Source: Gammaproteobacteria bacterium | GTDB taxonomy: Bacteria; Pseudomonadota; Gammaproteobacteria; Pseudomonadales; Cellvibrionaceae | DNA: 64,000 nucleotides | Reading direction: 5' to 3' | Assembly: GCA_004172865.1 (NCBI GenBank) | Contig: SEBV01000005.1 | Span: 62,001-126,000 of the forward strand | In this document: positions 1 to 10,267 of the stretch, one piece after another | Layout: every line of letters begins with the position of its first letter | How positions within the stretch are numbered: position 1 is the first letter of the stretch | Translations under genes and position numbers: made by a program | The notes under the pieces: generated by a model | What the model saw: only the letters and a program-made list of their open reading frames with translations | Databases searched by the model: none | What the model was told of the DNA's origin: nothing

Positions 1-1542
1 TTTAAATATTTCGTAAAATTGTTCTGCGCAATCCGCTTCTTTTTGGCTGATCGCAATTGATTCAGGAACTAACAATGGTTGCGTTTGAATTCCACCGCAC
101 GCGAAAGATTCTTTCATGCGCTCGTAGGTAATACGTTCGTGCGCCGCGTGCATATCCACAACAATTAAACCTTGCGCATTTTCGGCAAGAATATAAATGC
201 CTTTTAATTGCGCTATGGCATAACCGAGCGGTGGAATATTTTCATCACCACTGTCGGGCATCATTGTTGGGGATGAAAAAGACGGTGTTGCCTGATGCAA
301 ATCGCCGTAAGTTTTTAATTGTTCATTAACGCCCGATGGACGCGAAAAACTATGTTGATTTGCAAAAGGATAAGGCTGCGAACCCGAAAAAGCTTGTGTT
401 GGCGCAGCACGCAAACCTAAAGTTTCTTGACCACGAAATTCGCCAACCGCTATACCTTGCGGCACAGTAGACGCTTGTAAAAATTCATCACCACTTTCTC
501 CTTGCAAATTTTTCGCAAGAGAACTTTCGGGCGTTACATTCGCCAGCGCGCGATGCAAACTGGAATAAATAAAATCGTGCACGCTGCGATTATCGCGAAA
601 GCGCACTTCATGTTTGGTGGGATGCACGTTCACATCCACGCTTGAGGGATCAACTTCTAAATATAAAACAAATGCGGGATGGCGACCGTGATAGAGAACG
701 TCCTGATACGCCTGACGCACCGCATGACTCACCAACTTATCGCGAATGCAGCGGCCATTCACATAAAAGTGTTGCAGGTCTGCCTGGCTGCGCGAAAAAG
801 TGGGCAGCGCAACCCAGCCCCATAAACGTAAACCATTGCGTTCAATTTCAAGATGAACGGCATTTTCCATAAACGCAGGGCCGCACACTTGTGCAACGCG
901 GCGCTCTTGTTCCAATTGCGAATCGCCCGCGCGCCAGGAATAAATGGCGCGGCCGTTGTGTCGCAAATTAAACGCAACATCGAAACGCGAAAGCGCCAAA
1001 CGTTTTACAACATCTTCAAGATGCGTGTATTCGGTTTTTTCCGTGCGCAAAAATTTGCGACGCGCTGGTGTGTTAAAAAATAAATCGCGCACTTCAACGG
1101 TGGTGCCGCGTGGATGCGGCGCGGGCGATACTTCGGTTTCCATATCGCGGCCTTCGGCAACCACTTGCCAGCCAGCGCTGTCATCGTTAGTGCTGCTTAA
1201 TAAAGCTAATCGTGCAACCGAACTAATTGATGCTAAAGCTTCGCCGCGAAAACCTAAAGTCGCTACGGCTTCGAGATCATCCAATTCATAAATTTTGCTG
1301 GTGGCGTGACGGCTGAGTGCGAGCGGCAAATCATCTTTATCAATACCGCCGCCGTTATCGCGCACGCGCATTAATTTTATGCCGCCGTCTTCGATATCAA
1401 TTTCCAAACGTGTCGCACCGGCATCCAGCGAATTTTCCAGTAATTCTTTTATGACTGACGATGGCCGCTCCACCACTTCACCGGCGGCGATTTGGTTGGC
1501 TAAACGAGGGCTGAGTAATTTAATTCGTTTCATACTATTCAT
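1..1542 (-). CDS. mutL: DNA mismatch repair protein MutL, C-terminus cut by the window edge
   Basis: MutL is the ATPase that links MutS mismatch recognition to strand incision and UvrD. The minus frame is open to base 1, giving about 514 residues; E. coli MutL has 615, so roughly 100 residues of the dimerisation domain lie outside. The GHKL ATPase motifs are clear near the N-terminus: [33 protein letters not shown] and [10 protein letters not shown], followed by [15 protein letters not shown] and the [12 protein letters not shown] motif. Two in-frame ATGs (1542 and 1533) are possible; neither has a clear ribosome site, and the shorter [14 protein letters not shown] matches family length slightly better. 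It follows amiB by 27 bases, the same order as the E. coli amiB-mutL operon, so it is probably cotranscribed. Confidence 0.96.
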   Translation of the reverse strand, partial: MNSMKRIKLLSPRLANQIAAGEVVERPSSVIKELLENSLDAGATRLEIDIEDGGIKLMRVRDNGGGIDKDDLPLALSRHATSKIYELDDLEAVATLGFRGEALASISSVARLALLSSTNDDSAGWQVVAEGRDMETEVSPAPHPRGTTVEVRDLFFNTPARRKFLRTEKTEYTHLEDVVKRLALSRFDVAFNLRHNGRAIYSWRAGDSQLEQERRVAQVCGPAFMENAVHLEIERNGLRLWGWVALPTFSRSQADLQHFYVNGRCIRDKLVSHAVRQAYQDVLYHGRHPAFVLYLEVDPSSVDVNVHPTKHEVRFRDNRSVHDFIYSSLHRALANVTPESSLAKNLQGESGDEFLQASTVPQGIAVGEFRGQETLGLRAAPTQAFSGSQPYPFANQHSFSRPSGVNEQLKTYGDLHQATPSFSSPTMMPDSGDENIPPLGYAIAQLKGIYILAENAQGLIVVDMHAAHERITYERMKESFACGGIQTQPLLVPESIAISQKEADCAEQFYEIFK

Positions 1543-1569
1543 GTGTTGAACTACTGTTGCGCTGTAATA

Positions 1570-3132
1570 TTAAAGTTGCGCTGGAATTTTTAAAGTTTGG
1601 CCGAGTTTTACAGTGTCATTTTTCATGTTGTTTAGCTTTCGGATTTGGCTGGTGGTTACGCCATAGCGCGTTGCTATATCAGAAAGCGTATCACCGCGCG
1701 CGACAACGTGTTTGCGATCTACCGATGAATTTGCCGCAGATGTTTTCTTTGTAGTATCGCCAGTCACTTTTTTAACAGTCTGTTTTTCTGGTGATGATTT
1801 TTCTGCTAACGTTTTTTCTGGAGCTGAATAATTTGGCACCGTCGGGGTCGCTATTGGATGCTGTGCAAAATATCTTTTCACGCCTTTAAAAATTGCCTGC
1901 GCCATTTGCTCGCGATAATCCGGCGATGCTAATTTTTTTGCTTCAGATGTATTGGAGATAAAACCTGTCTCCACCAAAATCGATGGCACATCTGGCGATT
2001 TCAGCACTACGAATCCGGCCTGTTCCACATGCTTTGCATGCAACGGCGCAATCGCTGAAATTGCGCCCAATACATTACTGCCAACTTGCAAGCTTGAGTT
2101 AACCGTTGAGGTCATGGATAAATCCACCAACACACCGGCAAGCTGTGCATCTTTATCATCCAAACTTATTCCACCGACTCGACCAATTAAATCCGAATCG
2201 TTTTCGCGTTGCGCGAGGAAGCGCGCCATTTCGCTCGTTGCACCTTTGCGCGATAAAGCAAATACCGACGCCCCAAAAGCACTGGGATCAGTAAACGAAT
2301 CCGCATGCACGGAAATAAATAAATCCGCTTTCATATCGCGCGCAAGATCGCGACGTTTTTGCAATTCAACAAAATAATCGCCGTTGCGAGTTAAGCGTGC
2401 GCTATAACCTGGCTGCGCATTAATAACGCTGACCAATTCTTTCGCGATGGCGAGCGTCACATCTTTTTCGCGCATACTTTTAGGTCCGAGCGCGCCGGAA
2501 TCTACGCCGCCGTGACCGGCATCTATTGCGATTAAAATTGGTCTGCCATTCGTCGTTGCAGCGACGGGCTTGTCATTCACCACCGGCTCTTCGCCCAACA
2601 GAGCTTCAATATTTACCGGCTCGTTGTTATTAATGGGGCGATCATTCGCGGCGGTGGATGTTGTTTTGGCGCTGGCTGGATTAGTCACTGCCGGAACACT
2701 TGTGGTTTCTGCGGTGTACAAATCGAGCACTAAACGGTCGCTGTTGCCGTCACTTTTTTTGAGCAAGAAGCTTTTGGGTGCGACGTTCTTTTTTAAATCA
2801 AATACCAGACGCAAATCTGTGTCGTTTACGGTTGAGCTGCGCACAATTTCAATAGGCGTGGATTTTAAGGGTAACTTTGCCACCGAACCTTTCAGGGTTG
2901 TGTTGGCGACATCCAAAATTATTCGAGTTGGGTTGCTCGCCAACACCAGGTTGTAACTCACAGGCGAATCCAGATCCAGCACCACGCGGGTATAACCTTC
3001 AGCGCGCCATACGCGAACATTGGTGACGGTTGCTGCCTGCGCCGCATCGAAACAGAAAAATATCAACAAACACAGACAAAGGCGCAAACGTCTTATCAGC
3101 ATAAAGGCGGTAAATCTCAATAAGTAACTCAT
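1570..3132 (-). CDS. amiB: N-acetylmuramoyl-L-alanine amidase (AmiB/AmiC type) with LysM
   Basis: This periplasmic zinc amidase cleaves the lactoyl-peptide bond of peptidoglycan during daughter-cell separation. Residues 1-33 form a signal peptide ending DAAQA; an in-frame ATG at residue 11 would give a shorter leader, and neither start has a good ribosome site. An AMIN septal-targeting domain follows (about 35-130), then a linker, then an Amidase_3 domain (about 200-420) with the zinc and catalytic residues in DAGHGG, REKDV, SVHAD and LVETGF. A basic linker leads to one C-terminal LysM domain (about 475-518) with the RGDTLSDIATRYGV signature. The 520-residue length and the LysM suit AmiB-type proteins of Pseudomonas-like bacteria, whose activity normally depends on EnvC/NlpD-type activators. 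It sits upstream of mutL; tsaE, its usual upstream partner, is absent here. Confidence 0.94.
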   Translation of the reverse strand: MSYLLRFTAFMLIRRLRLCLCLLIFFCFDAAQAATVTNVRVWRAEGYTRVVLDLDSPVSYNLVLASNPTRIILDVANTTLKGSVAKLPLKSTPIEIVRSSTVNDTDLRLVFDLKKNVAPKSFLLKKSDGNSDRLVLDLYTAETTSVPAVTNPASAKTTSTAANDRPINNNEPVNIEALLGEEPVVNDKPVAATTNGRPILIAIDAGHGGVDSGALGPKSMREKDVTLAIAKELVSVINAQPGYSARLTRNGDYFVELQKRRDLARDMKADLFISVHADSFTDPSAFGASVFALSRKGATSEMARFLAQRENDSDLIGRVGGISLDDKDAQLAGVLVDLSMTSTVNSSLQVGSNVLGAISAIAPLHAKHVEQAGFVVLKSPDVPSILVETGFISNTSEAKKLASPDYREQMAQAIFKGVKRYFAQHPIATPTVPNYSAPEKTLAEKSSPEKQTVKKVTGDTTKKTSAANSSVDRKHVVARGDTLSDIATRYGVTTSQIRKLNNMKNDTVKLGQTLKIPAQL

Positions 3133-3199
3133 TTATAAACGGGCAAGCAGGGCTGCCGCAAAACACGCACTCTACCGTAGAGGCCAAGCCCTAACCAGC

Positions 3200-3233
3200 A
3201 AAAAGTGCGAACCCGTAAAAAGTACGAACTCGT
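3200..3233. repeat. Two-copy 17-bp tandem repeat upstream of the TraF-like gene
   Basis: Two adjacent 17-base units (3200-3216 and 3217-3233) share AAAAAGTRCGAAYYCGT with two differences, and a partial third AAAA follows. The repeat lies in the 224-bp divergent region between amiB and the TraF-like gene, about 125 bases before the latter's ATG. The core TAAAAAGTACG recurs in another tandem repeat at 45690-45740. It may be a regulator binding site or simply slippage; the sequence does not decide. Confidence 0.6.
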
Positions 3234-3356
3234 AAAATTGCCAAGAGATTCTCCTTTACGCGCCCTTATTTACCCCAAAAAACTACCAAGCTCCCAACCA
3301 TGGTTTAAGCTCTTAGCTATACATATACCGAACCATTCTGGTTTAAGGACATTTCT

Positions 3357-4700
3357 ATGCACAGAACCTCGCTAACCAAATTTCCACGCAATGTTTTAGC
3401 CGCCTTATGCGTTATAGGATCGGCACAATCGGCATTGGCGATTGATTACGGCGTATTCGACGCGCGCGCCCTGGCGATGGGCGGAACGGCTTTGGCCGTT
3501 GGCGATACCTCACAAGCGCAGTATTACAATCCCGCCCTGCTCGCCTTTCACGATGGCGACGAAGATAAAACTCGCGATGGCCGCGTCTACTTTCCTACCC
3601 TGATCGTGCAAGCGTCAAAAACGGTGGATTCCGCTGTGGATGCCGTGGACGACGAGCTGGATAAAAAGCTCAGCAATGCCGTCGATGGTTTTAACGCCGT
3701 ACCCAATATCACGTCTGCAGGCCAGGTTGCCAAAAGCGTTGGCGATTTGCGCAAAGTGTTGGATGAGATCGCCAACAAAGATCTCACCGTAAACGCTTTT
3801 TTCGGGCTTTCGGTTAGCGAGCCGAGCGACCGTTCCGGCGGTGCCTTTTATATCGGCGCCCGCGTTATTGGTGTGGGTACATCTAACATCACCGCTGATG
3901 ATTTGGCCTTGCTGGATGACTATATAGCCGCGATGAACGCGCTCGCTGGCGGCGCCGATCCGATTGTGGTGGCGACGCAACATCCCAACCTGATCAATCC
4001 CAACGGCACCTTGAAAGATCCCACTGACACCCTTGGGTCGTCAGCCGATATAAGTGCACTCGGCATTAGCGAATGGGGTATGGCCTTCGCGAAAGAATTT
4101 AGCTTTTGGGGGCAAGCCGTTTCATTCGGTATTACGCCCAAGTTGATGCGCGTGGACGCCTATCGCGACCGCGCGGACTTTAATAATCTTGATAGCGACA
4201 GCGTCGGCGATTTCTCCGACACCAAAAGTACTCACATGACCTTCAATGCTGACGTCGGTATTGCGGCGATCATCGCTGAACATTATCGCGTGGGCATCGC
4301 CGTGAAAGATGCTTTTGCACATAACTTCAGCACTCATCAGGAAGATGATCCCGTCACCGGTTTGCCGCGCCCCGATCTCAATATAAAACTTCGCCCGCGT
4401 TCGCGCGCCGGTGTTGCCTATGTGAATGAAAGCCTAAGTATTGGCTTGGATTACGACCTGCAAGAATCCACACCTATGGCGAATGAATCGCCGACGCAAG
4501 ATATAAGCTTGGGCGGCGAGTACCGCATCTTCGATAGCCTGGCGATTCGTGTTGGCTATCGTCAAGATAAAACCGGCCTGCGCGACAATGCGACTTCGGC
4601 CGGCTTGGGTTTTCACTGGCGTCGCTTTGTGGCGGATCTCGCCTATTCACAAAGTAGCGATATGAAAGCGGGCGGTTTGCAATTGGGTTGGACGTTTTAA
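3357..4700 (+). CDS. TraF-like outer-membrane beta-barrel protein, function unknown
   Basis: The 447-residue product has a clear signal peptide (residues 1 to about 28, ending QSALA) and then a sequence typical of the PF13729 'conjugal transfer protein TraF' family, which resembles the FadL/OmpP1 barrels. Seen directly: the N-terminal ARALAMGGTALAVGD and YYNPALLA motifs of that family, an alternating amphipathic pattern through the second half, and a terminal aromatic residue (LQLGWTF) as expected of a Bam substrate. A helical stretch of about residues 75-145 rich in Asp, Ala and Val probably lies at or near the barrel mouth. The family name is misleading because no conjugation gene is nearby. 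AAGGA lies seven bases before the ATG. It is monocistronic and convergent with tamB. The substrate, if it is a channel, cannot be read from the sequence. Confidence 0.8.
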   Translation: MHRTSLTKFPRNVLAALCVIGSAQSALAIDYGVFDARALAMGGTALAVGDTSQAQYYNPALLAFHDGDEDKTRDGRVYFPTLIVQASKTVDSAVDAVDDELDKKLSNAVDGFNAVPNITSAGQVAKSVGDLRKVLDEIANKDLTVNAFFGLSVSEPSDRSGGAFYIGARVIGVGTSNITADDLALLDDYIAAMNALAGGADPIVVATQHPNLINPNGTLKDPTDTLGSSADISALGISEWGMAFAKEFSFWGQAVSFGITPKLMRVDAYRDRADFNNLDSDSVGDFSDTKSTHMTFNADVGIAAIIAEHYRVGIAVKDAFAHNFSTHQEDDPVTGLPRPDLNIKLRPRSRAGVAYVNESLSIGLDYDLQESTPMANESPTQDISLGGEYRIFDSLAIRVGYRQDKTGLRDNATSAGLGFHWRRFVADLAYSQSSDMKAGGLQLGWTF

Positions 4701-4725
4701 GCCAATAAAGGCTTCCAACAACTAT

Positions 4726-7700
4726 TTAGCGCTCGATTTTATAGATCACATCCAGGCTTTGGGTTTTACCAGACTCAGCCTCGATGTGAACTTTCTCGTT
4801 AACTTTGTAAGTGAGACCCAGCGAAAACGCCTGATCGAACAAACCCACCACATAATGCAAAAATAATTTTGGTGTTACGTTTTTACCAACAAATAATTCA
4901 CTTTGCTCAAGCCCTTTATCGGCTTTGATCGATACTTCATCCAAACCAAATTTATGAACGATATCTGACGTCATGGAGTCGCCCTGACTCATGCCCAATT
5001 TTCCAATCGCGCCGATAATCGCATAAGCATCGTCTTTGGAAGAATTAGACAACGATTTTCCCGTCAACAAAATCGCCATGGCTTCGCTGTCTGTTTTCGC
5101 GGGCACAGCGAATACGGTACTTTTTGGATGCTGCAAAGTCCCGCCAATATCCAAACCGGCAAGCACAACATCGTCATCCATCCGCACCGCGCGAATATCC
5201 AAACCGGGATTATCATAAGGGCCCTGAAAAATTACGCGCCCGCGCTCAATAGTTAATTCTTGCCCGTAAGCTCTGTAAATACCTTTATCAACTGCCACAT
5301 AACCCGTGGTAAATGCCTGGCGATTTTCTTCTTTAATAACATTGGCTTTTCCGCTCAAGCGCGTATCCAAACCGAAACCTTTAAAGCGAACATCATCGCC
5401 GAAATATAAAATAACGTTGGTGTGAATCGGCAGAGATTTTTTGGTGAGCGCGGTCACCGAAACAGAATTGTCTTCGACAATCACTACATCATTTGATGCG
5501 CGAATTGCCGATTCCGGTAAATTTTTAAGCGCAGCCCGCGCCCATGGAATCTCAGTACTGCCGGTCAACTCAATTGATTTGGCATTTGCACTTAATTTTA
5601 AATTCGGGCTAATCGTTGCCTTGAGTTGCGACTGTTCGATAATACGAATTCCAGCACCGAAAACATTTGCTTTCCAATACCAATCTGGCGAACCCAAATT
5701 AATAAAATCACCTTGCGTAACCAGCGTGCCATCGCCCGATGTTATGGCACCTTCAACGTGCGCCGAATTAACCGAAGGGCTCGTTACCTGAAACGATATA
5801 TTTTTCAATTCCAAACCCAGTTTTGGCAAATTAGCGCTGCCGTTACTGATATTAAAATTGCCCGTCAATTCCGGTTTACTAACCGTGCCACCCAAATTAA
5901 ATTTGCCGGACGCAGAACCTTGAACATTATTTAAAAATGGCAATAGACCTTCCATAGGCGCCAAATTATTTAAGGCAATGGTTGCTGTACCGTTTATTTT
6001 TCCAGTCGCAATTGCATATTGCGTTGTTGAATTGATGGAACCGTAAGTTCCCCAATCCATTACCAATGCAGAATTTAATAAATTATTTTTAAGCGTGGCA
6101 TTAACGCTGCCAGTTTGTAGCGGATAAACCTCTACATTGCCGCCTTGAAATTGATAGAGTAATTTTGCATCGCGCGTTTGAATATTGGCAGTCATGGTCG
6201 CCGGTGTTTTAACAGGCGCGCGATAATTTGCCTCGCCATCGACCACACCCGACAAGGTTACTTCAGGTTTAAAAAAAGCGCGCAACGAATTTAATGGCAC
6301 AGCGTGAATATTAGCGTTAGCGGCAATTCCATTTGTACTTGCCCATTCACCCGCAATACAAATCACCGGTGTTTCTGTCATAACTTTAGCGGGCAATGCG
6401 CTCGGCGTAGCAGCAACAGGTTCTATAGCAGCGGGAAGTTCGTTGGTTGTGGTGAAGCAGGTTTTGCCGATGTTCGCGCGCTCTTTATCAACTTGCATAG
6501 GCGTACTGGATTGCAAATGCCAGCGCGGGAAGTTTTTATTATCCAGTGTAAATTCACGCCATTGTCCGTGCCAAATCTCATCCTTCCAACCGCTGGCCAG
6601 TGCGAAATTGATTTGGCCATAATCCGGGCTTTCAATTTGGCCGGTTAAATTATGTTGTTCAATAACACCATCGCCTTTAACAGCTACGTGTGAAAGATGC
6701 TGACCAAATATTTGCAAATGCGCCGCGTCTAACACCAAACTGTATTTATCAGTTGCGGCTTGTGAGGTTAATTTCAGCGTTAAATTTTCTACGGCATAAT
6801 CACGCCATGCAAATTGATTAATTTGAGCGTTAACGTCCAAATTAGGTTTGGCGATATCGCCGGATAAAGACCCGCTGGAAACAATACTGCCGCGAATGCC
6901 GGGATCAATTTGGCCCAGCAAAGGTGCATTAATTTTCCATTCCACTGCCAGCGCTTTACCCGCTTGCCCTTTCACCATTAACTGGTTTGCGCCCACGGCT
7001 AATTTAAAATTGGATGAATTCCAAATATCGCCATCAAAGTGAACTTCGCCTGCCGCCGATACCGCAAGATTACGCAACTCACCGCCACCATCAATATCAT
7101 TTACCGCAAGCTGCAATTTTTGTTCGCGATATTCACCTTGGGTATTCAAATTTAATTTTAAATCGCTAGGCCAATCCTGCACAAAGTTATCAAGATTTAT
7201 ATGCTCCGCCTTTGTGTTTAAATTCCATTGAATATAAGGCAGCCATTGCACTGCACCGGTTATTGAAAGGAAGTTATCAGGTTTAAAATCGGCGGGTGCA
7301 TCTAGGGGTCTGCTTACTAATTGCAGATTTTCAATTTGCCATTGCGATTGATTTTTTTCTGTGATGTGATTTCCTACTGCGGAAAAATCAATCGCCAAAT
7401 TTGCATCCGGCGTTTTTGCCTGCAGCGCAGAGGTAATTTGATAGTTATCCAACCAGCCTTTTACAGCTACTTTTCCCTGCGTAGATTTTATAGGCTTTAA
7501 CCAGTGCAAATCGCCATCTTCGTTAAAATGTTTAGCGACTATTGGCAATAAGGGTTGATCACCCCATTCAGCAATTATTTCCGCTACGGGTTTTGATTTT
7601 TTATCGTGCAGCACGGGGGAAATTTTCGCCGTCGCATTGATAAGAAATGGTTGTAAAAATTCATTTTGTAGATTGAGCGTTTTAATATCACCATCGACTT

Positions 7701-8373
7701 TTAATTTTCCAGAAAGCGTTAATGAATTTTCATCTTTCGCTTTTAGCAGCCAATCGCTTTGCATTTTTAGCGCGTAGGGATAACGCAACGCCATATCGCC
7801 AGTCACCATAATATTGGCTTGATCGTTATCAACTTGCAGATTGGTAAGCCGCAAACGCACAGCACCTAAACTGAATGATCCTCCAACGGTATTGATTGTG
7901 AATTTCGTATCGCCCTGCTGCACCTGAATATTGCGCAAGGTTATTGTATCCAACTCGATACGAACCGGCTGCGCCAAACTGGGCCAGCGATAAACTTCCG
8001 ACTCAGGTTCATTAGTTGCTGCCGGTAAATGCACAAGAATATTTTCAGCATTAAGCGATTGCATTGAAACTGCAGCGTAAAATAATGATAGCGGTTGCCA
8101 ACGAAATGATATTTTTTCGGCGTGAACCGAAATTCCCTCTTGCTGATAATCCACACTTGCAACATCTAATCCCGTTAACAAATTGCCTTTCATTTGCCCT
8201 AATTTTACGTGCGCAATAACCGCCGCTTTTTGTACGGCCCAGCGGCTGCCAGATTCAGTCGCAACCAACGCACTTAGGGTTAAAATAATAAAACTCAGAA
8301 ACAAAAAAAACCCAAGTAGCGTTTTTTTCAAACGACTCGCGGATTTCATTTTTAGCCACAATTTATTTTGCAT
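4726..8373 (-). CDS. tamB: Translocation and assembly module subunit TamB
   Basis: TamB is a very large inner-membrane-anchored periplasmic protein that spans the envelope and, with TamA, helps insert outer-membrane proteins and move phospholipids. The 1215-residue product (E. coli TamB is 1259) starts with an uncleaved signal anchor (about residues 17-42), continues with long beta-rich repeats, and ends with the conserved TamB/DUF490 domain (about the last 330 residues), including GYVAVDKGIYRAYGQELTIERG split over positions 5230-5310 and the final VYKIER. Its ATG overlaps the tamA stop (TAATG, 8371-8375), so the two are translationally coupled. A small insertion around residue 620-670, rich in Pro, Ala and Thr with two cysteines, looks lineage specific. 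The function is from family knowledge; the pairing with tamA is visible here. Confidence 0.94.
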   Translation of the reverse strand: MQNKLWLKMKSASRLKKTLLGFFLFLSFIILTLSALVATESGSRWAVQKAAVIAHVKLGQMKGNLLTGLDVASVDYQQEGISVHAEKISFRWQPLSLFYAAVSMQSLNAENILVHLPAATNEPESEVYRWPSLAQPVRIELDTITLRNIQVQQGDTKFTINTVGGSFSLGAVRLRLTNLQVDNDQANIMVTGDMALRYPYALKMQSDWLLKAKDENSLTLSGKLKVDGDIKTLNLQNEFLQPFLINATAKISPVLHDKKSKPVAEIIAEWGDQPLLPIVAKHFNEDGDLHWLKPIKSTQGKVAVKGWLDNYQITSALQAKTPDANLAIDFSAVGNHITEKNQSQWQIENLQLVSRPLDAPADFKPDNFLSITGAVQWLPYIQWNLNTKAEHINLDNFVQDWPSDLKLNLNTQGEYREQKLQLAVNDIDGGGELRNLAVSAAGEVHFDGDIWNSSNFKLAVGANQLMVKGQAGKALAVEWKINAPLLGQIDPGIRGSIVSSGSLSGDIAKPNLDVNAQINQFAWRDYAVENLTLKLTSQAATDKYSLVLDAAHLQIFGQHLSHVAVKGDGVIEQHNLTGQIESPDYGQINFALASGWKDEIWHGQWREFTLDNKNFPRWHLQSSTPMQVDKERANIGKTCFTTTNELPAAIEPVAATPSALPAKVMTETPVICIAGEWASTNGIAANANIHAVPLNSLRAFFKPEVTLSGVVDGEANYRAPVKTPATMTANIQTRDAKLLYQFQGGNVEVYPLQTGSVNATLKNNLLNSALVMDWGTYGSINSTTQYAIATGKINGTATIALNNLAPMEGLLPFLNNVQGSASGKFNLGGTVSKPELTGNFNISNGSANLPKLGLELKNISFQVTSPSVNSAHVEGAITSGDGTLVTQGDFINLGSPDWYWKANVFGAGIRIIEQSQLKATISPNLKLSANAKSIELTGSTEIPWARAALKNLPESAIRASNDVVIVEDNSVSVTALTKKSLPIHTNVILYFGDDVRFKGFGLDTRLSGKANVIKEENRQAFTTGYVAVDKGIYRAYGQELTIERGRVIFQGPYDNPGLDIRAVRMDDDVVLAGLDIGGTLQHPKSTVFAVPAKTDSEAMAILLTGKSLSNSSKDDAYAIIGAIGKLGMSQGDSMTSDIVHKFGLDEVSIKADKGLEQSELFVGKNVTPKLFLHYVVGLFDQAFSLGLTYKVNEKVHIEAESGKTQSLDVIYKIER

Positions 8374-10175
8374 TATAAATCCGGCCCCATACTGATGTTA
8401 AAGTTCCAACCGGCCGCTTTATTAATACCATTTGTCTTATCGACAGACGTTGGATCTAAACCGTAAGCAACATCCAGACGTATCGGCCCGATTGGAGAAA
8501 TAAAACGCAAGCCAAGGCCGACACCACGTTTAACGTCCCAATTAAAATCATCGGCCGCATTACCCACATCAACAAACGCCGCTGCCGCCCAACTAGGTTT
8601 AAATTGATAGTCGTATTCAAGGCTCGTCGTTAGCAAATTATTGCCACCGACAACTTCATATTTTTCGGTTTTCTTATTCAGCTCTGTTGGCCCCAAAGAT
8701 TTGTAATCGTAACCGCGCACACTATTACTACCACCGCCGAAATAACGAACCGATACGGGTAGACGATCTTTATCACCTACCTCGGTCAAACCAAGTTCAG
8801 TGCGTAACAATAAACGGCCTTTGGAAAGCGGGTAAATATATTTTGCGCGCAGATAAAATTGTTCAAAACTTACATCTGAACCAATGCTTTTTGGCGAACC
8901 TGAGAGCTTGGCCATCACGCTCCAGCCTGTGAGCGGATAAGCTAAATCGCCATCGGTTTTAGTACGTGAAAGCGTTACTGAGGGAATTAGAAGATGGCTT
9001 TGAAAATCTTCATCCGCAATTCGTGAGGATTCATTTTCAAGATTGACTGCGTAAGTTTGCAACCAACGACTTTTTAAATAATTGGTATAGCTAACACCAA
9101 AAGTATTTTTGCTGCTGTAACTGGTGTCCGTATCTTCTTTATCAAAACCGGTATAAATTTTTACAAATTCATAGGTGGGGCGCGCCATGGGAATACTGTA
9201 AGCAACCTCGCCAGTTTTTTTAATATTAGACGTGCTGAAATCTGCTGTAACGCTATGACCCGCATCATTAATATAACGGTCTTCAAAACCCAATAATAAA
9301 CGTGGGCCGGTATCCGTCGCAGCACCAGCACCTACAGACCATGCATAACGTTTACGCTCTTCCAGTTGCACATCTACATCAATGGTGTGATCGTGCAAAT
9401 GTTGGATATCCGGCGCTGCAGTGGCGACGGCGAAATAATTAGACGCGTTGTAAAGTGTTTTTAATTCCAGCAATTTATCAGCGTCGTAATAATCACCGGT
9501 TTTAATATTGAGGAAACGACCAAGGAATTTTTCATCCAGAATATTATGTTGCATGCGAATTTCGCCAATGCGATAACGCATTTCGGTTTCATAAACTAAT
9601 TCGATAGCCGCCGTATTTTCAATCGTATTTACGGTAATGCGCGTAGCTTCGAAACGGCCATCAAAATAACCGCGTGTTGACGCTAAATTCGTGATGCGAT
9701 TTTTCAGGTTTTCGTAAAGACCATGATTCAGCGTGTCGCCCACATGAATTTCTGGATTTTCCTGCAATTGTTTAAACGCGCGATCATTAGCACCTTCTCC
9801 ATTAATTACAATTTTAATGTCGGTAACTTTGACTTGTTCGCCAGGTGTTAATTGGATTGTGAGCTGCCAGCATTCGCGCTCTTGAGTGAGTTTGGTGGTA
9901 AATTTAATCTGATAATAACCAACGGCTTGTGCGGCTTGTTCGATTTCGGTTTCGCCATCAACCAATAGAGATTTCAACCGCCACTCGGGCGCAGAGCAAG
10001 GCTCCTCTGCAATAGTGAGATATTGACGCACGTTATCGCGCAGGGTTTCGGAACCACCATTGATGGTAATTGCGGGACTGGTATCCGCCCAAACAGGCAG
10101 ACCAAAAAACAGGACCGCCAGCAAACAGGTTTGTACGATGTGTATCAGCTGTTTGCGGGAAGTCGGCAATAGCAT
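8373..10175 (-). CDS. tamA: Translocation and assembly module subunit TamA
   Basis: TamA is an Omp85-family outer-membrane barrel that works with TamB. I choose the ATG at 10175: it gives MLLPTSRKQ followed by a signal peptide ending LPVWA, whereas the longer open frame to 10265 adds 30 residues with no leader character and nearly meets rlmJ. AAGGA lies upstream with a rather long spacing of about 13. The resulting 600 residues contain three POTRA repeats (about 30-250) and a 16-strand Bac_surface_Ag barrel (about 270-600). The Omp85 strand motifs are visible: VRYFGGGSNSVRGY, in which RGY is the VRGF/Y lid-lock motif, and the final SMGPDL resembling the TamA C-terminus. Gene order tamA-tamB matches E. 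coli ytfM-ytfN. Confidence 0.93.
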   Translation of the reverse strand: MLLPTSRKQLIHIVQTCLLAVLFFGLPVWADTSPAITINGGSETLRDNVRQYLTIAEEPCSAPEWRLKSLLVDGETEIEQAAQAVGYYQIKFTTKLTQERECWQLTIQLTPGEQVKVTDIKIVINGEGANDRAFKQLQENPEIHVGDTLNHGLYENLKNRITNLASTRGYFDGRFEATRITVNTIENTAAIELVYETEMRYRIGEIRMQHNILDEKFLGRFLNIKTGDYYDADKLLELKTLYNASNYFAVATAAPDIQHLHDHTIDVDVQLEERKRYAWSVGAGAATDTGPRLLLGFEDRYINDAGHSVTADFSTSNIKKTGEVAYSIPMARPTYEFVKIYTGFDKEDTDTSYSSKNTFGVSYTNYLKSRWLQTYAVNLENESSRIADEDFQSHLLIPSVTLSRTKTDGDLAYPLTGWSVMAKLSGSPKSIGSDVSFEQFYLRAKYIYPLSKGRLLLRTELGLTEVGDKDRLPVSVRYFGGGSNSVRGYDYKSLGPTELNKKTEKYEVVGGNNLLTTSLEYDYQFKPSWAAAAFVDVGNAADDFNWDVKRGVGLGLRFISPIGPIRLDVAYGLDPTSVDKTNGINKAAGWNFNISMGPDL

Positions 10176-10267
10176 GTTCAATAGATAAGTCCTTAAAGGC
10201 TCAAAACACCCGAAGAGTTGGCGGTAATTTCCGTTATAATCGGCGCAATCATTTTCAGGATGCACCC

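Noticed and set aside
3357-4700. Evidence of a conjugative element from the TraF-like name.
   Set aside because: No relaxase, coupling protein or type IV secretion gene is present; the family name is historical and the protein looks like an outer-membrane barrel.
4698-4712. Hairpin AAGCC-AATAAA-GGCTT between the TraF-like gene and tamB as a terminator.
   Set aside because: The stem is only five base pairs and no T run follows on either strand.
10176-10265. Longer start of tamA.
   Set aside because: It would put 30 non-leader residues before a good signal peptide and run up to the rlmJ ribosome site.
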